From: Phaseolus vulgaris | Lineage: Eukaryota; Streptophyta; Magnoliopsida; Fabales; Fabaceae | Length of the DNA stretch: 64,000 nt | Direction: 5' to 3' | NCBI RefSeq assembly: GCF_000499845.2 | Contig: NC_023755.2 | Coordinates: 7,136,847-7,200,846 of the forward strand | In this document: positions 26,101 through 37,254 of the stretch, one piece after another | Layout: each line of letters opens with the position of its first letter | Numbering within the stretch: the first letter of the stretch is position 1 | Made by a program: the position numbers and the translations under genes | Notes under the pieces: generated by a model | Databases searched by the model: none | What the model was told of the DNA's origin: nothing | The model's input: the letters and a program-made list of their open reading frames with translations, nothing else

Positions 26101-27852
26101 ATACATAAAAGTCGAATGGTCGTAATCATTGACATAACATAACCTTTATATGTTCATGATTCCTAAAAGAAGCTGAAAGAATCATAATGATTTGATTAAT
26201 TTTCACCATACCTTGCTCTTCCGTATATAATCCAAAAGAGTTGTCTGCCAATTGAAAACACCAAAATGTGTCAGCAAATGTAGGAATTCAGGGTAAATAA
26301 AACAGAGAAAAATGAAAGATACAGTGGTATCACTAACCTTGCCATGATCTACATGGCCCATAATAGTAATAACAGGAGGCCTATCTTTGAGTTTATCAAG
26401 GTCATCTTCGTCAAGAATTTCTCTTTTCTTCACTAAACCTTCCACTTTGACTGGGTCTGCATCTATGACTTCAACATCATACTCTTTACAAATCATCTTT
26501 ACCATATCTTTGTCTATAGTTTGTACCCCATCTGGTTTAATCCCCTTGGAGTACAGATAACCAAGGATTTCACCTTCACTGGTGGCCAAACAGTATGCCA
26601 ATTCCTCCACCAGCATACCACTGTCACCAACCTCCAAAATTTCTACTTTGACAGGAGCTGCATCCCTAGCAGCCTGAAGCCGTGCTGCCTTTCGACTTGC
26701 TTTACTCCATTTCCTTCCTTTTCTTGCTGTTGCAGCACCAGGAATAGAGACATTAAGTTCTGATGCGTCCTGAATCACATCTTCATCATCCAAAATTCGT
26801 CTTCTTCGTCCTCCCCCAGCCAGAGCACCTTTCTTCCGGAAATCATCTTTAAATTTTCCCGGGGAAGGTGCCTTCCCTGGTTTTGGAGGGGCTAGAACTG
26901 CTTGAGCAATTAGAGGATCAACAACTGGTTTCTTGGAAGCAAACTTGTCAATCAAGATGGGTGACTTCTTTTCTTTTGATTTAACCGATGTTTCAGCTGC
27001 TCCTTTGTCCCTCAAGACAACGGGTTTTTTGACAGGCGGGGGAGCTATAGAAGGTTTCGATAGTAACGCAGGTTGTGGTTTTGAAGGTTGTTGAGGTTTC
27101 AAAGGCTGAGGTTTCGAAGGTGGTTGGGGAGCACGAGTTTGAGAAACCACCTTCTCCCCTCCTCTAGTTTGAGACTTCTCCTCTTCATTCTTGTTATAAC
27201 TAGGCTTTGGTACTTCCTTCACAACCTTCTGCACTGATGCAACAGAGTCCCCTTTACGCCATACACTCTTCAAGGTTTTAGACTTCAGAGATGCTGCTGA
27301 ATTCACCGGTCTCTCAGTCCTAGGACTAGCACCAGCATTATTCCTTACTGGTTTATTCACTGAACCATTATTCTTATCACCATTCACCTTAGAACTCCCC
27401 AGCTTTTCCGCCTTCTCCAACACCTCCCCAAGTGATTCAATCACTTTATTCCTCTCTTCCACATCCCCAGTAGTCCTTGAGGGCCCCAAGATGGGGTCAT
27501 CCCTATTGTCCGGTGCCTTCAACACAGGCTTTGGAGGAGGCTTAAGCACAAAACCAGTACCATCATCTCCACCACCCTTACTACTACTACTACTACTATT
27601 ACTGTTAGAATCAAGGGACACTGAATTTCCTTGGTCAGCAATAAAATCAGTTGTGGTCACTGAATATCTACACACAGACAATGATAAACAATGCCATCTC
27701 TTTCTCCCCTTACAATTCCCTCTGGAAAAAGAGACCCTCCTCACCCCAGAATGAGACCTTCCAGAGGAACTCACACCCATAAGGCTCCCCAAACTCACTG
27801 GAGAAGCAAGAGAACTCATTGTTCCCTGCTTGCTCCCCACTAAAATTAACAT
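20102..27852 (-). CDS. FUG1: Translation initiation factor IF-2, chloroplastic
   Basis: GTPase that recruits initiator tRNA to the plastid ribosome. Minus-strand coding exons: 26338-27852, 26212-26244, 25541-25654, 25213-25362, 25010-25108, 24853-24915, 24223-24378, 24042-24107, 22241-22477, 21398-21673, 20984-21172, 20102-20263. They join to 3060 nt, 1019 residues plus stop; the common-bean protein is about 1012 as remembered. The N-terminus is Ser-rich and fits a plastid transit peptide, followed by a long Pro/Lys-rich linker. The IF2_N helical domain is about residues 425-490. GTPase motifs: GHVDHGK (499-505, split from TT by an intron), DTPGHE (549-554), NK|ID (603-606, across an intron) and SAL (~639). 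C-terminal IF-2 domains end EGVGVAM. Start chosen at ATG 27852 (MLILVG); only a GTG lies further upstream in frame. The intron after 25213 has a GC donor. Confidence 0.96.
20460..20830 (-). repeat. Repeat-like insertion in the last IF-2 intron
   Basis: The sequence 'gctctaataccaacttgaacaaatgagagg..tgtatatataggacacacag' resembles phrases commonly found beside plant retroelement tails ('gctctgataccaact..'). No clear ends or target duplication are visible. It may instead be ordinary intron sequence. Confidence 0.3.
22478..24041 (-). other. Long IF-2 intron (between coding exons 8 and 9)
   Basis: This 1.56-kb intron separates the exon ending IPVQ from the one starting VIGLNN. It contains no recognisable gene or bordered mobile element. 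Several short open frames are chance. Confidence 0.6.
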
Positions 27853-28170
27853 GCTGAGTCCCACCCCACAACACTAACACACAAAAATGTTCCAAAACAA
27901 AAACACCTTCTAAAACCCCATCATATCACACACCTCAATCAACTATCCAACCTACCCGGATACCAAATTTCAACCAAGAGTGACAAACTAAGAGTAATAC
28001 CAACACTTCTGGCCCAATAGAACAAAAATGGTATGGTACCTCGGTTCAAAGACAGAAGAAACTTTGGGTGTCAAATTGAGGTGGAACATGCAACTGGGAG
28101 CTTGTGAGAGAAGAAGAAGAAGAAGAAGATGAAGATGATGATGATGACGATGATGATGAAAGAAAGAAGT
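27853..28170 (-). promoter_or_regulatory. Likely 5' UTR and 5'-UTR intron of IF-2
   Basis: On the minus strand a donor-like GAG|GTACCATACC (28042) and acceptor-like GGGTTTTAG|AAGG (27913) could splice out a 129-nt leader intron. The upstream part contains a (GAA)n/(GAT)n microsatellite at about 28110-28160. Transcription start is unknown, so this is inference from splice consensus only. Confidence 0.4.
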
Positions 28171-29160
28171 GAAGGGTGATTCTGTGGCTATGGAACGTTG
28201 TGAGTGATAGGTTTATGGCATTTTCCTTGAAGGGTATGTGTGGATGGTTTTGTGCCTGCGGAATTGTGTATGTGATAAGGCTTTTTCTTTTTTTTCTTTT
28301 TTTACTTTTTTATTTTTTATTTTTTTGTTTTTTTATGTACTTCCTTGTACTAGGAAAATTAAAAATAGGTTCGAAAAATCCTCTTAAAACATAAAAAAAT
28401 ATAAGGTGGAATCTAACTTCGTAAGTTTATGAAAGGTGTACCGAGGAACACGTCGTGATTAAAAATATAATTTCTATTATTAATAATAATAATTATTATT
28501 ATTATTATTATTATTTTATGTAACTTGAGTAAAGTAGAAATAAATAAATAAAACATGGATATTTTTGGACAAAATTGGCTATATGATTTTTTTTTCAAGA
28601 ACGAGAATTTACACGTGGCTTATGTTGTTTCTGGTTACAATGACTTACACGTAGTTTGGTCCTAATATATAAAAAAATAATAGTAGTTCTTGCAATTAGG
28701 AATGTTTGAAGATTGTATTTAATGAAGAATAATATTCTGATCTTATTATAAATTTAAGTTTTCTTCATTTCTTTTTTAATATTTAAATTTATAAAGCGGA
28801 AGGATCTTATCCAACTTTAAAGGGTTGTTTGCTTCCAGAGGTGGTACTGTTGTCGACGACGGAAGTCACAACACTACCCCATTTGGATCCATGTATTGTT
28901 GCGGGTGAGGGTGGAAGGAAAGAGAAAGGGGAGTGAATTTCGGTTCTCCCCAAAGATGAAGAGAAAGTTGAGCTAAGGAGAGCGAGTGTCACGTCATTCA
29001 TAGCAAGTTACTTAGGTGCCCTTGCTTTTGTGCTTAACAGTGCCCCTGCATGCATGCCACATGAAAGCATCAGATTCCTGACTTGGCTCAGGAATCGTTT
29101 GACCGTGTGAAAGAGTGTGAAAGGTGAGTGAATGAAGTGGGTGAGGTAGGTGGGTGTGGA
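28171..29160. other. Intergenic spacer with simple repeats
   Basis: T-rich low-complexity tract at 28282-28340 and an (AAT/ATT)n microsatellite at about 28479-28515. Minus-strand open frames at 28807-29205 have no recognisable domain. No gene is called. Confidence 0.5.
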
Positions 29161-29171
29161 ATGAAGCTGGC

Positions 29172-29181
29172 TATATAAAAC
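29172..29181 (+). promoter_or_regulatory. TATA-box-like element
   Basis: 'ctatataaaa' is a good plant TATA match, followed about 30-50 bp later by a purine-rich leader. No open frame of note follows. It may be the core promoter of a retroelement LTR or of a non-coding transcript that reads into the palindrome cluster at 29396-29591. Confidence 0.4.
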
Positions 29182-29394
29182 GAAGCATGAAGGTGCTTCC
29201 TCCATTCACAAAAAAGCAAAGAAAATGAAGCCATTAGAGTGTGTAGTGTAGTGTGGTTGGAGAGATTCGTAAGCCATCATAGTTTGTGGTAGGGGCTTGA
29301 GTTACGTATAGCTTATTCATCTCACGTCCTGGGTTCATCTTTGTGGTTCATCTGTGGGTTCCTCTGAGTTGAGACAATGTCTCTGAAGGGTGCA

Positions 29395-29592
29395 TAATCG
29401 ATTATGGTGAAGATAATCGATTAAGCAAAGCTAGTAATCGATTATCTGTAAAAATTTCAACCCATAATCGATTATGTGAAGTGTGAAAAAAGGGTGATAA
29501 TCGATTATGCTTGTTTTTTGCCTACTAACATAATCGATTATCCATGGATAATCGATTATCCTATGTATATAACTGAAGGGATAATCGATTAT
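29395..29592 (+). repeat. Cluster of eight TAATCGATTA palindromes
   Basis: The 9-mer AATCGATTA occurs at 29396, 29415, 29436, 29466, 29499, 29532, 29550 and 29583, usually within the longer palindrome ATAATCGATTAT. Spacings are 19, 21, 30, 33, 33, 18 and 33 bp. The sequence between copies is not conserved, so this is a motif cluster rather than a simple tandem array. Similar ATCGAT-centred motifs occur in legume LTR elements, so a retroelement origin is plausible. Confidence 0.85.
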
Positions 29593-29659
29593 GTTCTAAA
29601 TTTTGTGAAATTTGTTTCTTAATTTGTTTTATGTGATTTTCAGGCACTCGTGGTGGTGT

Positions 29660-30850
29660 GTTCTTCATCATATCAGTGATCCTATTATGTTGTTTTTGCT
29701 TATCTTCAGGTTTTTAAATTTTTTATGTAAAGTTATTTTTTTTATTTCTGTTTTATATTTATGTTTGGATGATTATGGTTTTGTAATATAATTTGTTTAG
29801 AATTTATTTTAGTTAATTATGTTAAGGAGTTAGTAAATTAATGTTGGTTGTAATATAATTTGTTTAGACTTTAGTTTAGTTAATTATGTTAAGGAGTTAG
29901 TAAATTAATTCCTTTATTTGATTTATTGTTTTAATTTTTGTAGATAGTTATAATTTTTATAAGATTTAAGAAAAATATTTATTTGTATGAAATGAATGAT
30001 TTACAGAATGGAAAAAAAAATTGTAAAGTTTAGATTTTTGATTATAGTAAACATAAATTATTAATGTTATAATTAAATCAAATAAAAAAATGTTGTGGTG
30101 ATTAAAGAAAACTGAAAAAGTTTAGATAAATATTGTTTATAAGAGAATAAATTTATTTAAAATTAATAAGAAAAAAATTAATGTTTTTAAAATGAATATT
30201 TTTACAATTGGAAATAGAAATTTGTAATTTGTAAGTTTTTTAAAAAGTAATTGATATTTTAGAAGTGGTATTTTGAATTGATATTTTAATAATAAATGTA
30301 GGAAGTAATTATTTATTTAAAAATAATTGTTTATAAAAAAGATTTAAAAAATTTAATTTAGACAGAATGGAATTCAAGATTTAATAAATATTTTTATAGG
30401 GTTTTATTTTTGTACATTTAACATAATTTATTAATGTTATAATTAAAAACATTATAAAAATGTTGTAGTAATTAAAAAAAACAGTAAAAGTTTATTAATG
30501 TTATAATTAAATCAAATAAAAAAATGTTGTAGTGATTAAAGAAAACTGAAAAAGTTTAGATAAATATTGTTTATAAGAGAATAAATTTATTTAAAATTAA
30601 TTAGAAAAAAATTAATGTTTTTAAAATGAATATTTTTACAATTGGAAATAGAAATTTGTAATTTGTAGGTTTTTAAAATTATGTAAGTAAATTAACTTAA
30701 ATAAAAAATAATTTTTAATTAATAAAATGTTAAATAATAAAATTATACTTTAATTTTAAATTATAATTAACTAAAATATGAAATAGGATTAATCATTATT
30801 TATTCTTTTTTTTATATAAAGGGTAAAATTATAATCTTACAAACTTTACT
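29660..30850. repeat. AT-rich DNA with direct segmental duplications
   Basis: A ~68-bp unit ('taatataatttgtttaga..gttaaggagttagtaaattaat') occurs twice head-to-tail at about 29785-29910. A ~185-bp segment at about 30057-30240 is repeated almost exactly at about 30493-30676, with a partial third copy at 30428-30480. The DNA is non-coding. Borders suggest local duplication rather than transposition. Confidence 0.7.
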
Positions 30851-31032
30851 ATTCAAAATAATTTATAATATTCTTACAACTATCACATCACTCACAAATT
30901 TCAATAAACTTTCCTCACATGTCCACTCTAACATACTCCAATCCAAACAACCTCAATTTTCTTCACACTTCCACTCTCACTCACCCTCAACTTTCCACTC
31001 CCCCACACTCTCTAATCCAAACACACCCTAAG
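30850..31032 (-). mobile_element. MITE-like terminal segment
   Basis: On the minus strand this reads CTTAGGGTGTGTTTGGATTAGAGAGTG..., then a second 'gtttggatt', and ends in 'gtgagtgatgtgat'. The same series of motifs in the same order is found at 42205-42360 on the plus strand. Two diverged copies in opposite orientations imply a dispersed repeat. The 'GGTGTGTTTGGATT' end resembles termini of small non-autonomous DNA transposons. The other end was not located. Confidence 0.55.
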
Positions 31033-33757
31033 TGAATCCGAAAAAATTTATTTGTTTTTTTAATTTTAATTTTTTTTAAGCATAAATCATTTAATAGTAA
31101 TGTGAACTGATCTATCCATTTTAAAGTTGGTTATTTTGACAAAACAAACTTTTAGCTATCGAATGAAATTAAAATTAACTAAATAAAACATAAGATTTTT
31201 TTTGCAAGGCAAAGAGAAAGACGGACTCCTAGTTTACAAGTGATTTTAATCATATTCACAAACACAATACTTAGTTGATCCACTCAATGTTTAACTTAGG
31301 AAAAAGTCATAAAACACTCTTAAGGATCATCGTACCTCATTACCTATTAAACCCTCTATTAATAACATATATATCTTATTAAAGTTTAAAACTATACTTT
31401 CACTATTTGTATATAAAAAGATTTAAGTTATGGGGTTAGTTCATAATACCCATTTTTTCAAGTTAAGCATATTAATTCTTAATTAACTAATGAGATTGTG
31501 AATAACATAAGGGGTCAATTTCTAAATCAATACTTTGAAACTCTATAAACATGTCTACAATTAATTTGTGGCCATGATTTGAAAGCAAGTTTCTGAATAT
31601 TATGTGTGGGAAAAAATTAATCATTTAACACATATTTTATATTTATCATGTTTTTAAGTATTCGAAATTGTTCATCTTAACTTTGTTTCTTATTATTCTT
31701 TGAAGATTAATTTTCATACGTAACTATAATGTTTTTATATTGCAAATTAATTAGGAAATTACTATGAACATGACTTTTAAATCACCAAGGTCAATAATCT
31801 AAAGGCTTATAATTGTTAGACAGAAATAGTTATGAAGAGTTTATTTTGATGTTAACATATAGTTAAACATATTTAAAACATAAAACAAAAGATTTAGGTA
31901 TAAAAAATGTTTTAGTCTATTGGTTTTTACGTGCTTTGCCTTTTTACGAATACTAAATTGTTTGTAATATGTTTATGATATTATTCAAATATATTATGTA
32001 ACTTTTCGGTTAGTTTAAAAGTTTTATGCAATGTGCACTTAAAAAAATATATATATATATTCTTTATCAAATTACTTTAAAAAAAAAAATTGTCTTCTGT
32101 ATTAAAGTAAAAAAAGTGAGAAAGCTAATAAGGTACATTGACATGAGTTTAACTATATTTGTCTCTCTAATAATATATAACAGATATAATATATCACATC
32201 CATGTTGTATTCGTCCAACTTTTCATTGAAAAAATTTTACAAAAAAACAAAAGAAAAAATATCTTATCAAAGAATTTAGTGTAAAAAATATTATCTTTTT
32301 ATCTTCTATATTAACTAGTAAAAAAAATATAATTACATGAATTTCAAAATAAAATTTCAAATAAAATAAAAAGAATATTTTAATAATTTAAAAATATAAT
32401 GAATATGTGGATGCACTTAAAAAAAATTATTTAACGGAGATTATCAAAGAATGAAGAACATGTGAAAATACATACAGGTCAATGCAAACTAAACTAAAGA
32501 AGAAGTTCAAGCCAAATAGAGAGTATAAAAAACTCTTATACCTTTGAGCAAACTCTATTGGTCAAGTTGGATAAAGTGTATATTACCACTAATTTCAAGA
32601 AAGAATATAAAGAAGAATATGATTTCTCTCATGCATATTTCACTTGCTTTTATTTTGTATTCATGCTTAAAAACTGTAATATTAAAAGTAAAGATTGAAT
32701 AAGCAATTAAGCACAAAATAACCATGCTCTTATACCACATGATGTGAGTTGATTTTAGATTGACACATTTTAGAGGTTTCACTTTTAATTAAGCTTTTTG
32801 AGATTAAGAATTATGATAAGAACCCCAAGAAGATCCACATTGGACACGAACTTAACCAAGTGGTTACTTAAGTGTGAAGGTTCACTTCTAGAGGGTAAAG
32901 AGAAAAAACACAATATGGTGAGTATTATGAGATGGCTTGCAGAATTAAATGAAAACAATGATGAATATGCTAAGTTAAAGACCGAAGTTAAAGGACATAA
33001 AAATTTAAAGAAGATGTGGAAGGTGGTGCAAGCAAAGAACATAAAAGAGAAAAAAATGAAAGGATAAGAAAGCTTGTGGAGAAATGGACAAAGAATCACA
33101 CCACTTGGAGGATGGGCTACTCCAAGATGAGTCGTGAAAAGCCGTCACTTGAAGTATGCACACACTAAAGATAAGACCCACAAGGAGAGCACTCAAGTCT
33201 CACTAAACACTCTTGTTGAGTTTCTTTACTATTTCCAAATTCAGTGTGTTATTACATGGGGAAGACACCCTTTATACATGGAGGAGTCACTTGGAGAACA
33301 AGATGAGGGGAGGGTAGAAAATGTATTGAAGATGGGTGGCCTTAGGGTTTGACCAAGTTCAATGTCGCCCCCCTAGACCTAATTTTTAGAAGCTAGGGTT
33401 GCCCTTCCTAAACCTAGATGATCATGAAGAGAAAACGAGCTTGGCACAAGCCCAAGTTGCTAAGTACACTCCTATTTATGCTATATGAAACTTAATCTAC
33501 TGAAATTAAAAACAAAGAAACCAGTTGGTGCTCAGCTCCCATCACATGGGCTCTGCTTCTAGTGATCCTCTGAATAATGATAGGCTCTGAGGCACTGGCT
33601 AGTGGATGGTCCTGACCTAGCCCTAGATCCTGTGTCATGCTTTGGGTCATTCTTTTGGAAGGTTGGGCCTGGTTAGAGAATGTTCTATCTCTCAAGTCTT
33701 CATCAGAGCATCGTTAGTTACGATAACCCATACTTTGGAGGTGGAATCACAACTTCA
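31033..33757. other. Spacer with unclassified, possibly retroelement-derived DNA
   Basis: 31033-32500 is AT-rich and featureless. At 32740-33700 the sequence is less AT-rich, with an 89-codon plus-strand open frame (32798-33067, Lys-rich) and a second at 33134-33352. No domain is recognised. It may be an old transposon fragment. Confidence 0.35.
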
Positions 33758-34894
33758 TGTTGAATCAAGTGTGTTCAAGCTTTGAAGAATCCAAATCCTT
33801 TGAGTTTGATGGAAGGTTGGATGTGCTTGTTGTTGCTGAGGTGTTTTAGAATAGGATATGGGGTAGATTATCTGTGTTAATCCACTCTTGATTGAATCCA
33901 AAGCTTAAGTATTCTCAAACCTTTTTAATTAAAAGTGTTTTTCAAACTAAGTGAAAAACAACCTGTTGTTTTGTCGAAACAACCGATTGTGTTCATACTT
34001 AGGTGTTTTAAGAAAGGTTGAAAACTGTTTTTGGTGGTTGACTTGCTGTCAAACCAAAACAACCGACTGATTCGAGCATTCAATCGATTGTTTGTTTTGG
34101 AACCATAACGGAAAATTGTTTTGTGCTTTGACTAAGCTTTAAATGATTTTATAACTGAATACGCTTCAGTTTTAAATGCTTTGACCAGTCTTTGAAAGCA
34201 ATAAATAGTTTGTTCAAATTAGTAACAAACAAGAATTGAGATTTAATCATAAAAAAAACAGATTTGAGTTTTTCACTAATTTTTCTTTTCAAGAGTTGAA
34301 GATTGCTTTGATCAAGAGAGAGTGGATTAGGATTTTCATTTGTATTGATTTCATATCATTCTGTAACAAGTGTAATCCTTCTGTACTTTGTGTAAACTCT
34401 GGTGTGTGAAGCCGAGAAGTGTTGTGTGCTATTGAGGTTGTCAAGATCAACATTCTTGGTGGTGTTTGTGCTGAGCCAAAAAGTATGTGTCTTAAGGGGA
34501 TCAAGGTCACTTCTTTGGTAGTGTATGTAAGTAATCTAGGTTTGGTTACTTAGTGGATTCTCCAGTGGTTTCTGGGAAGACTCGATGTAGCTCTTGGTTT
34601 AAGAGTGAACCAGTATAAACATGTGTGTGCAATCTCTCTATCCCTTAAACTCTTTAATTTCAGTTTATATTTGTTAACTGGTATAAACAACCGATTGTTT
34701 CTACGAAACAACCGATTATTTCTACGAAACAACCGATTGTTTTTCTGGTGCTGTGCTAAATTGCTTTGTGTTTTTGGCAAACTGAATTCTGAATCAAGTT
34801 TTCTCCAAGGAATTTCATTCTAGACTAAAAAGTTTGTGAAAACCCTCTTTAAACCATTCATCCCCCCTCTAGTTTAAAGCCATACATTCTAACA
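33758..34894 (+). mobile_element. Solo Copia LTR with 5-bp target duplication
   Basis: Starts TGTTGAATC and ends ATTCTAACA, and is homologous to the LTRs at 236-1286 and 4900-5976 but the most diverged of the three. It is flanked by a perfect duplication CTTCA (33753-33757 and 34895-34899) with no internal region between. It contains repeated 'aaacaaccgattgttt' motifs near 33978, 34060, 34686, 34709 and 34730. A solo LTR formed by recombination is the simplest reading. Confidence 0.92.
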
Positions 34895-34959
34895 CTTCAT
34901 ACATCGATGGAGAGTCAGTTGACACTAGAGGATATATAGATATGCATAAAGTTTGAGGA

Positions 34960-37065
34960 GGGAATACTATGAAGTAAAACCATCAAAATATGATACCTCC
35001 AAGTTGATGCTAGCACGTCATACAACATCGTCATGGGGAGGTCATCCCTTAAATAGTTAGGGGCGATAGTCTATACCCCACATTTGGCGATGAAATTCCC
35101 TTTCACATCAAACAACATCATCATTATACATGTAAACCAAAGAACAACAAGATAATGTTACATTGTTAGCTTGAAAATTGGATCAGCACAACCTAGTCAT
35201 GATCATTTGGCCTATTGAGATCAACCAAGTCTAAGAAGGGACCATAAGCTTTAACTGACCTGAATCCAATGATAAATGATGTCCGAGTAAAACCTAAAGA
35301 GGACATTACCCTGTTGCAATTACATGATGAGAACCATTACACCTAAATTGGGACTTCACAAAACACGAAATACATTTAGAAGATACATCAGAGTCCTTAC
35401 ACAAAACATCAACATGTTCACCTAATTTGTGGTTGATACGCCAAAAGTGAGCCTTGACATCATCACACATAAGCTTTCAATCTACAAAGAAGCTAGGCCT
35501 CAAGAACGCTAGAGTCACTTACTATAGACTAATGGATAAGGTCTTCAAAGGCTTTATTAAGCAAGATGTCAAAGTATATGTAGACGACATGGTTGTTAAG
35601 TATGTATCAAATGAGTGACATGTGGAGGGTCTTAGTGAAATCTTGTTGTGCTTATACTAAACAACATGAGATTAAACCCTGAGAAACGTGTCTTGAAGGT
35701 GAAAGGTGGAAAGGTCATTGACTTCATGATCACTCATAGAGGCATAGAGGTCAATTCCCACAAATGTGGAGCCATCATCGAGATGAGAAGCCCCAAAAAC
35801 TTGAAAGATATACAAAGACTTGTGGGAAGACTCATTGCACTATCTTGGTTTTTGTCGAAGCTTGTGGAGAAGACAAAATTGGTCATCCAGTTGCTAAAGA
35901 AGGGCTTTAGGTTCGATTGAAGCCCTCAGTGCAAAGATATATTCACACAAGTAAAATACTTTTTAGCCTCTCCCCTGATTATCCAAAAAACTACCACGTT
36001 ATAGCCCATCATATATATCTTAGTCTCGGAAGAAGCCATTTGCGCAACACTTGTATAAGAGGTGAACAAAAAGCATAAACTGATGCATTTCATTAGTCAA
36101 ACTCTACAAGAGGCTTAAACTCAATATCAAATGATTGAGAAAATTGCCCTAGTGCTCAAAGAACGAGATCATACTTTCATAATCATCCCATAATTGTTAG
36201 AACCGATTACCAGATCATCAAGATCCTCTCCAAATTGAATCTTGTTGGTCGAATTATCTGAATATGGCATCAAGTAAAAATCGAGAGGACCCATAAAGTT
36301 ACAATGTTTAGGCAACTTCATAGCCACATTGAGACCATAACCAGAACCAAAACAGGAGCAATGGACTCTTCATGTAGATGGATCTTCTAACATACAAGGA
36401 TGTGGAATTGGGATAGTCCTCGAAGGGCCTAAAAGACTCCTTCTTGAACAATTACTTCACTTCGAATTCAAAACATCGAATAATTAGGGCTAGTATGAAG
36501 CTCTCTTTTCCGGATTAACCCTCGCCCAAGACATGGGTGCGCCAAGTATAGTTTGCAAAAGTGACTCTCAAAAGACTGTCAACCATATAATGAGAGAGTT
36601 ATATGTTAAAGACCATTTGCTATTATGATATTATCATAAAATATTTGGTATGCTTGCTAAGTTCAAATCAACCAAAATCAAACATATCCAAAGAGAGACA
36701 ATGATTGCACCGACTTATTATCCAAATTGGTTAGCACAAAAAAGAAGAGACAACACCACTCGGTCATCTAGAAAATGATTGTGATACCAAGCATAAACTA
36801 AGTCAAGTATTTCTCGACCTTTGGAGATGAATCTTGGAAGATTACACATGTAACGAAGAGAAAAAAATCGATGAGACAGAAACGTGTGACAAAGGGTCAA
36901 GTTGAGTACATTATGGATGAACTACATCGAGGAGTATGAAGCTTGCATTCCAGAGAAGAAGTATGCCAACCATGGTTCTTAGAGCAAGCTATTACTGACT
37001 CACTATTCATAACAATTGAATTGAATATGTGAAGAAGTGCATGAAGTGTCAAGAACACATATTAT
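34960..37065 (+). pseudogene. Ty3/gypsy pol remnant (PR-RT-RNase H-IN)
   Basis: Broken plus-strand segments fall in Ty3/gypsy order. 34996-35160 has a protease-like end ('SYNIVMGRSSL', then 'HLAMKFP'). 35490-35610 is reverse transcriptase with YVDDMVV at about 35574. 35648-35920 is the RT/RNase H connection ('MRSPKNLKDIQRLVGR'). 36360-36600 is RNase H ('WTLHVDGSSN'). 36900-37060 is the integrase zinc-binding end ('YVKKCMKCQEH'). Numerous stops and frameshifts make it inactive. It is followed closely by the inverted LTR-like repeat, which may include its LTR. Confidence 0.85.
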
Positions 37066-37254
37066 TCTTGTACAAACTCGAAATGTGTATTCTACTCTAC
37101 GTTAATTGGGTAATCCTCTTTGTCTATTTCTTCTTAGGTCTCGATTAGAATGAAAGGGTATTTTCAAAATGTTCTTTGATGTTAAAGTCAGTATTCAGTA
37201 GTTGGAGTATTTAATGTTATAGAAATGTACCTTTCACTAGGTGGCGTCAACCTA

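Noticed and set aside
27853..27864. Upstream GTG start for IF-2 (VGLSM...)
   Set aside because: Plant cytosolic ribosomes rarely use GTG; ATG at 27852 matches the remembered bean protein start.
28479..28515. (AAT)n tract as a regulatory element
   Set aside because: Ordinary microsatellite; no context suggesting function.
28807..29205. Minus-strand Ser/Pro-rich frames near 29 kb as a small secreted protein
   Set aside because: No signal peptide pattern, and the frames are broken into two unrelated pieces.
32798..33067. 89-residue Lys-rich open frame as a possible gene
   Set aside because: No recognisable domain, no splice context and a repeat-rich neighbourhood; kept only as an unclassified segment.
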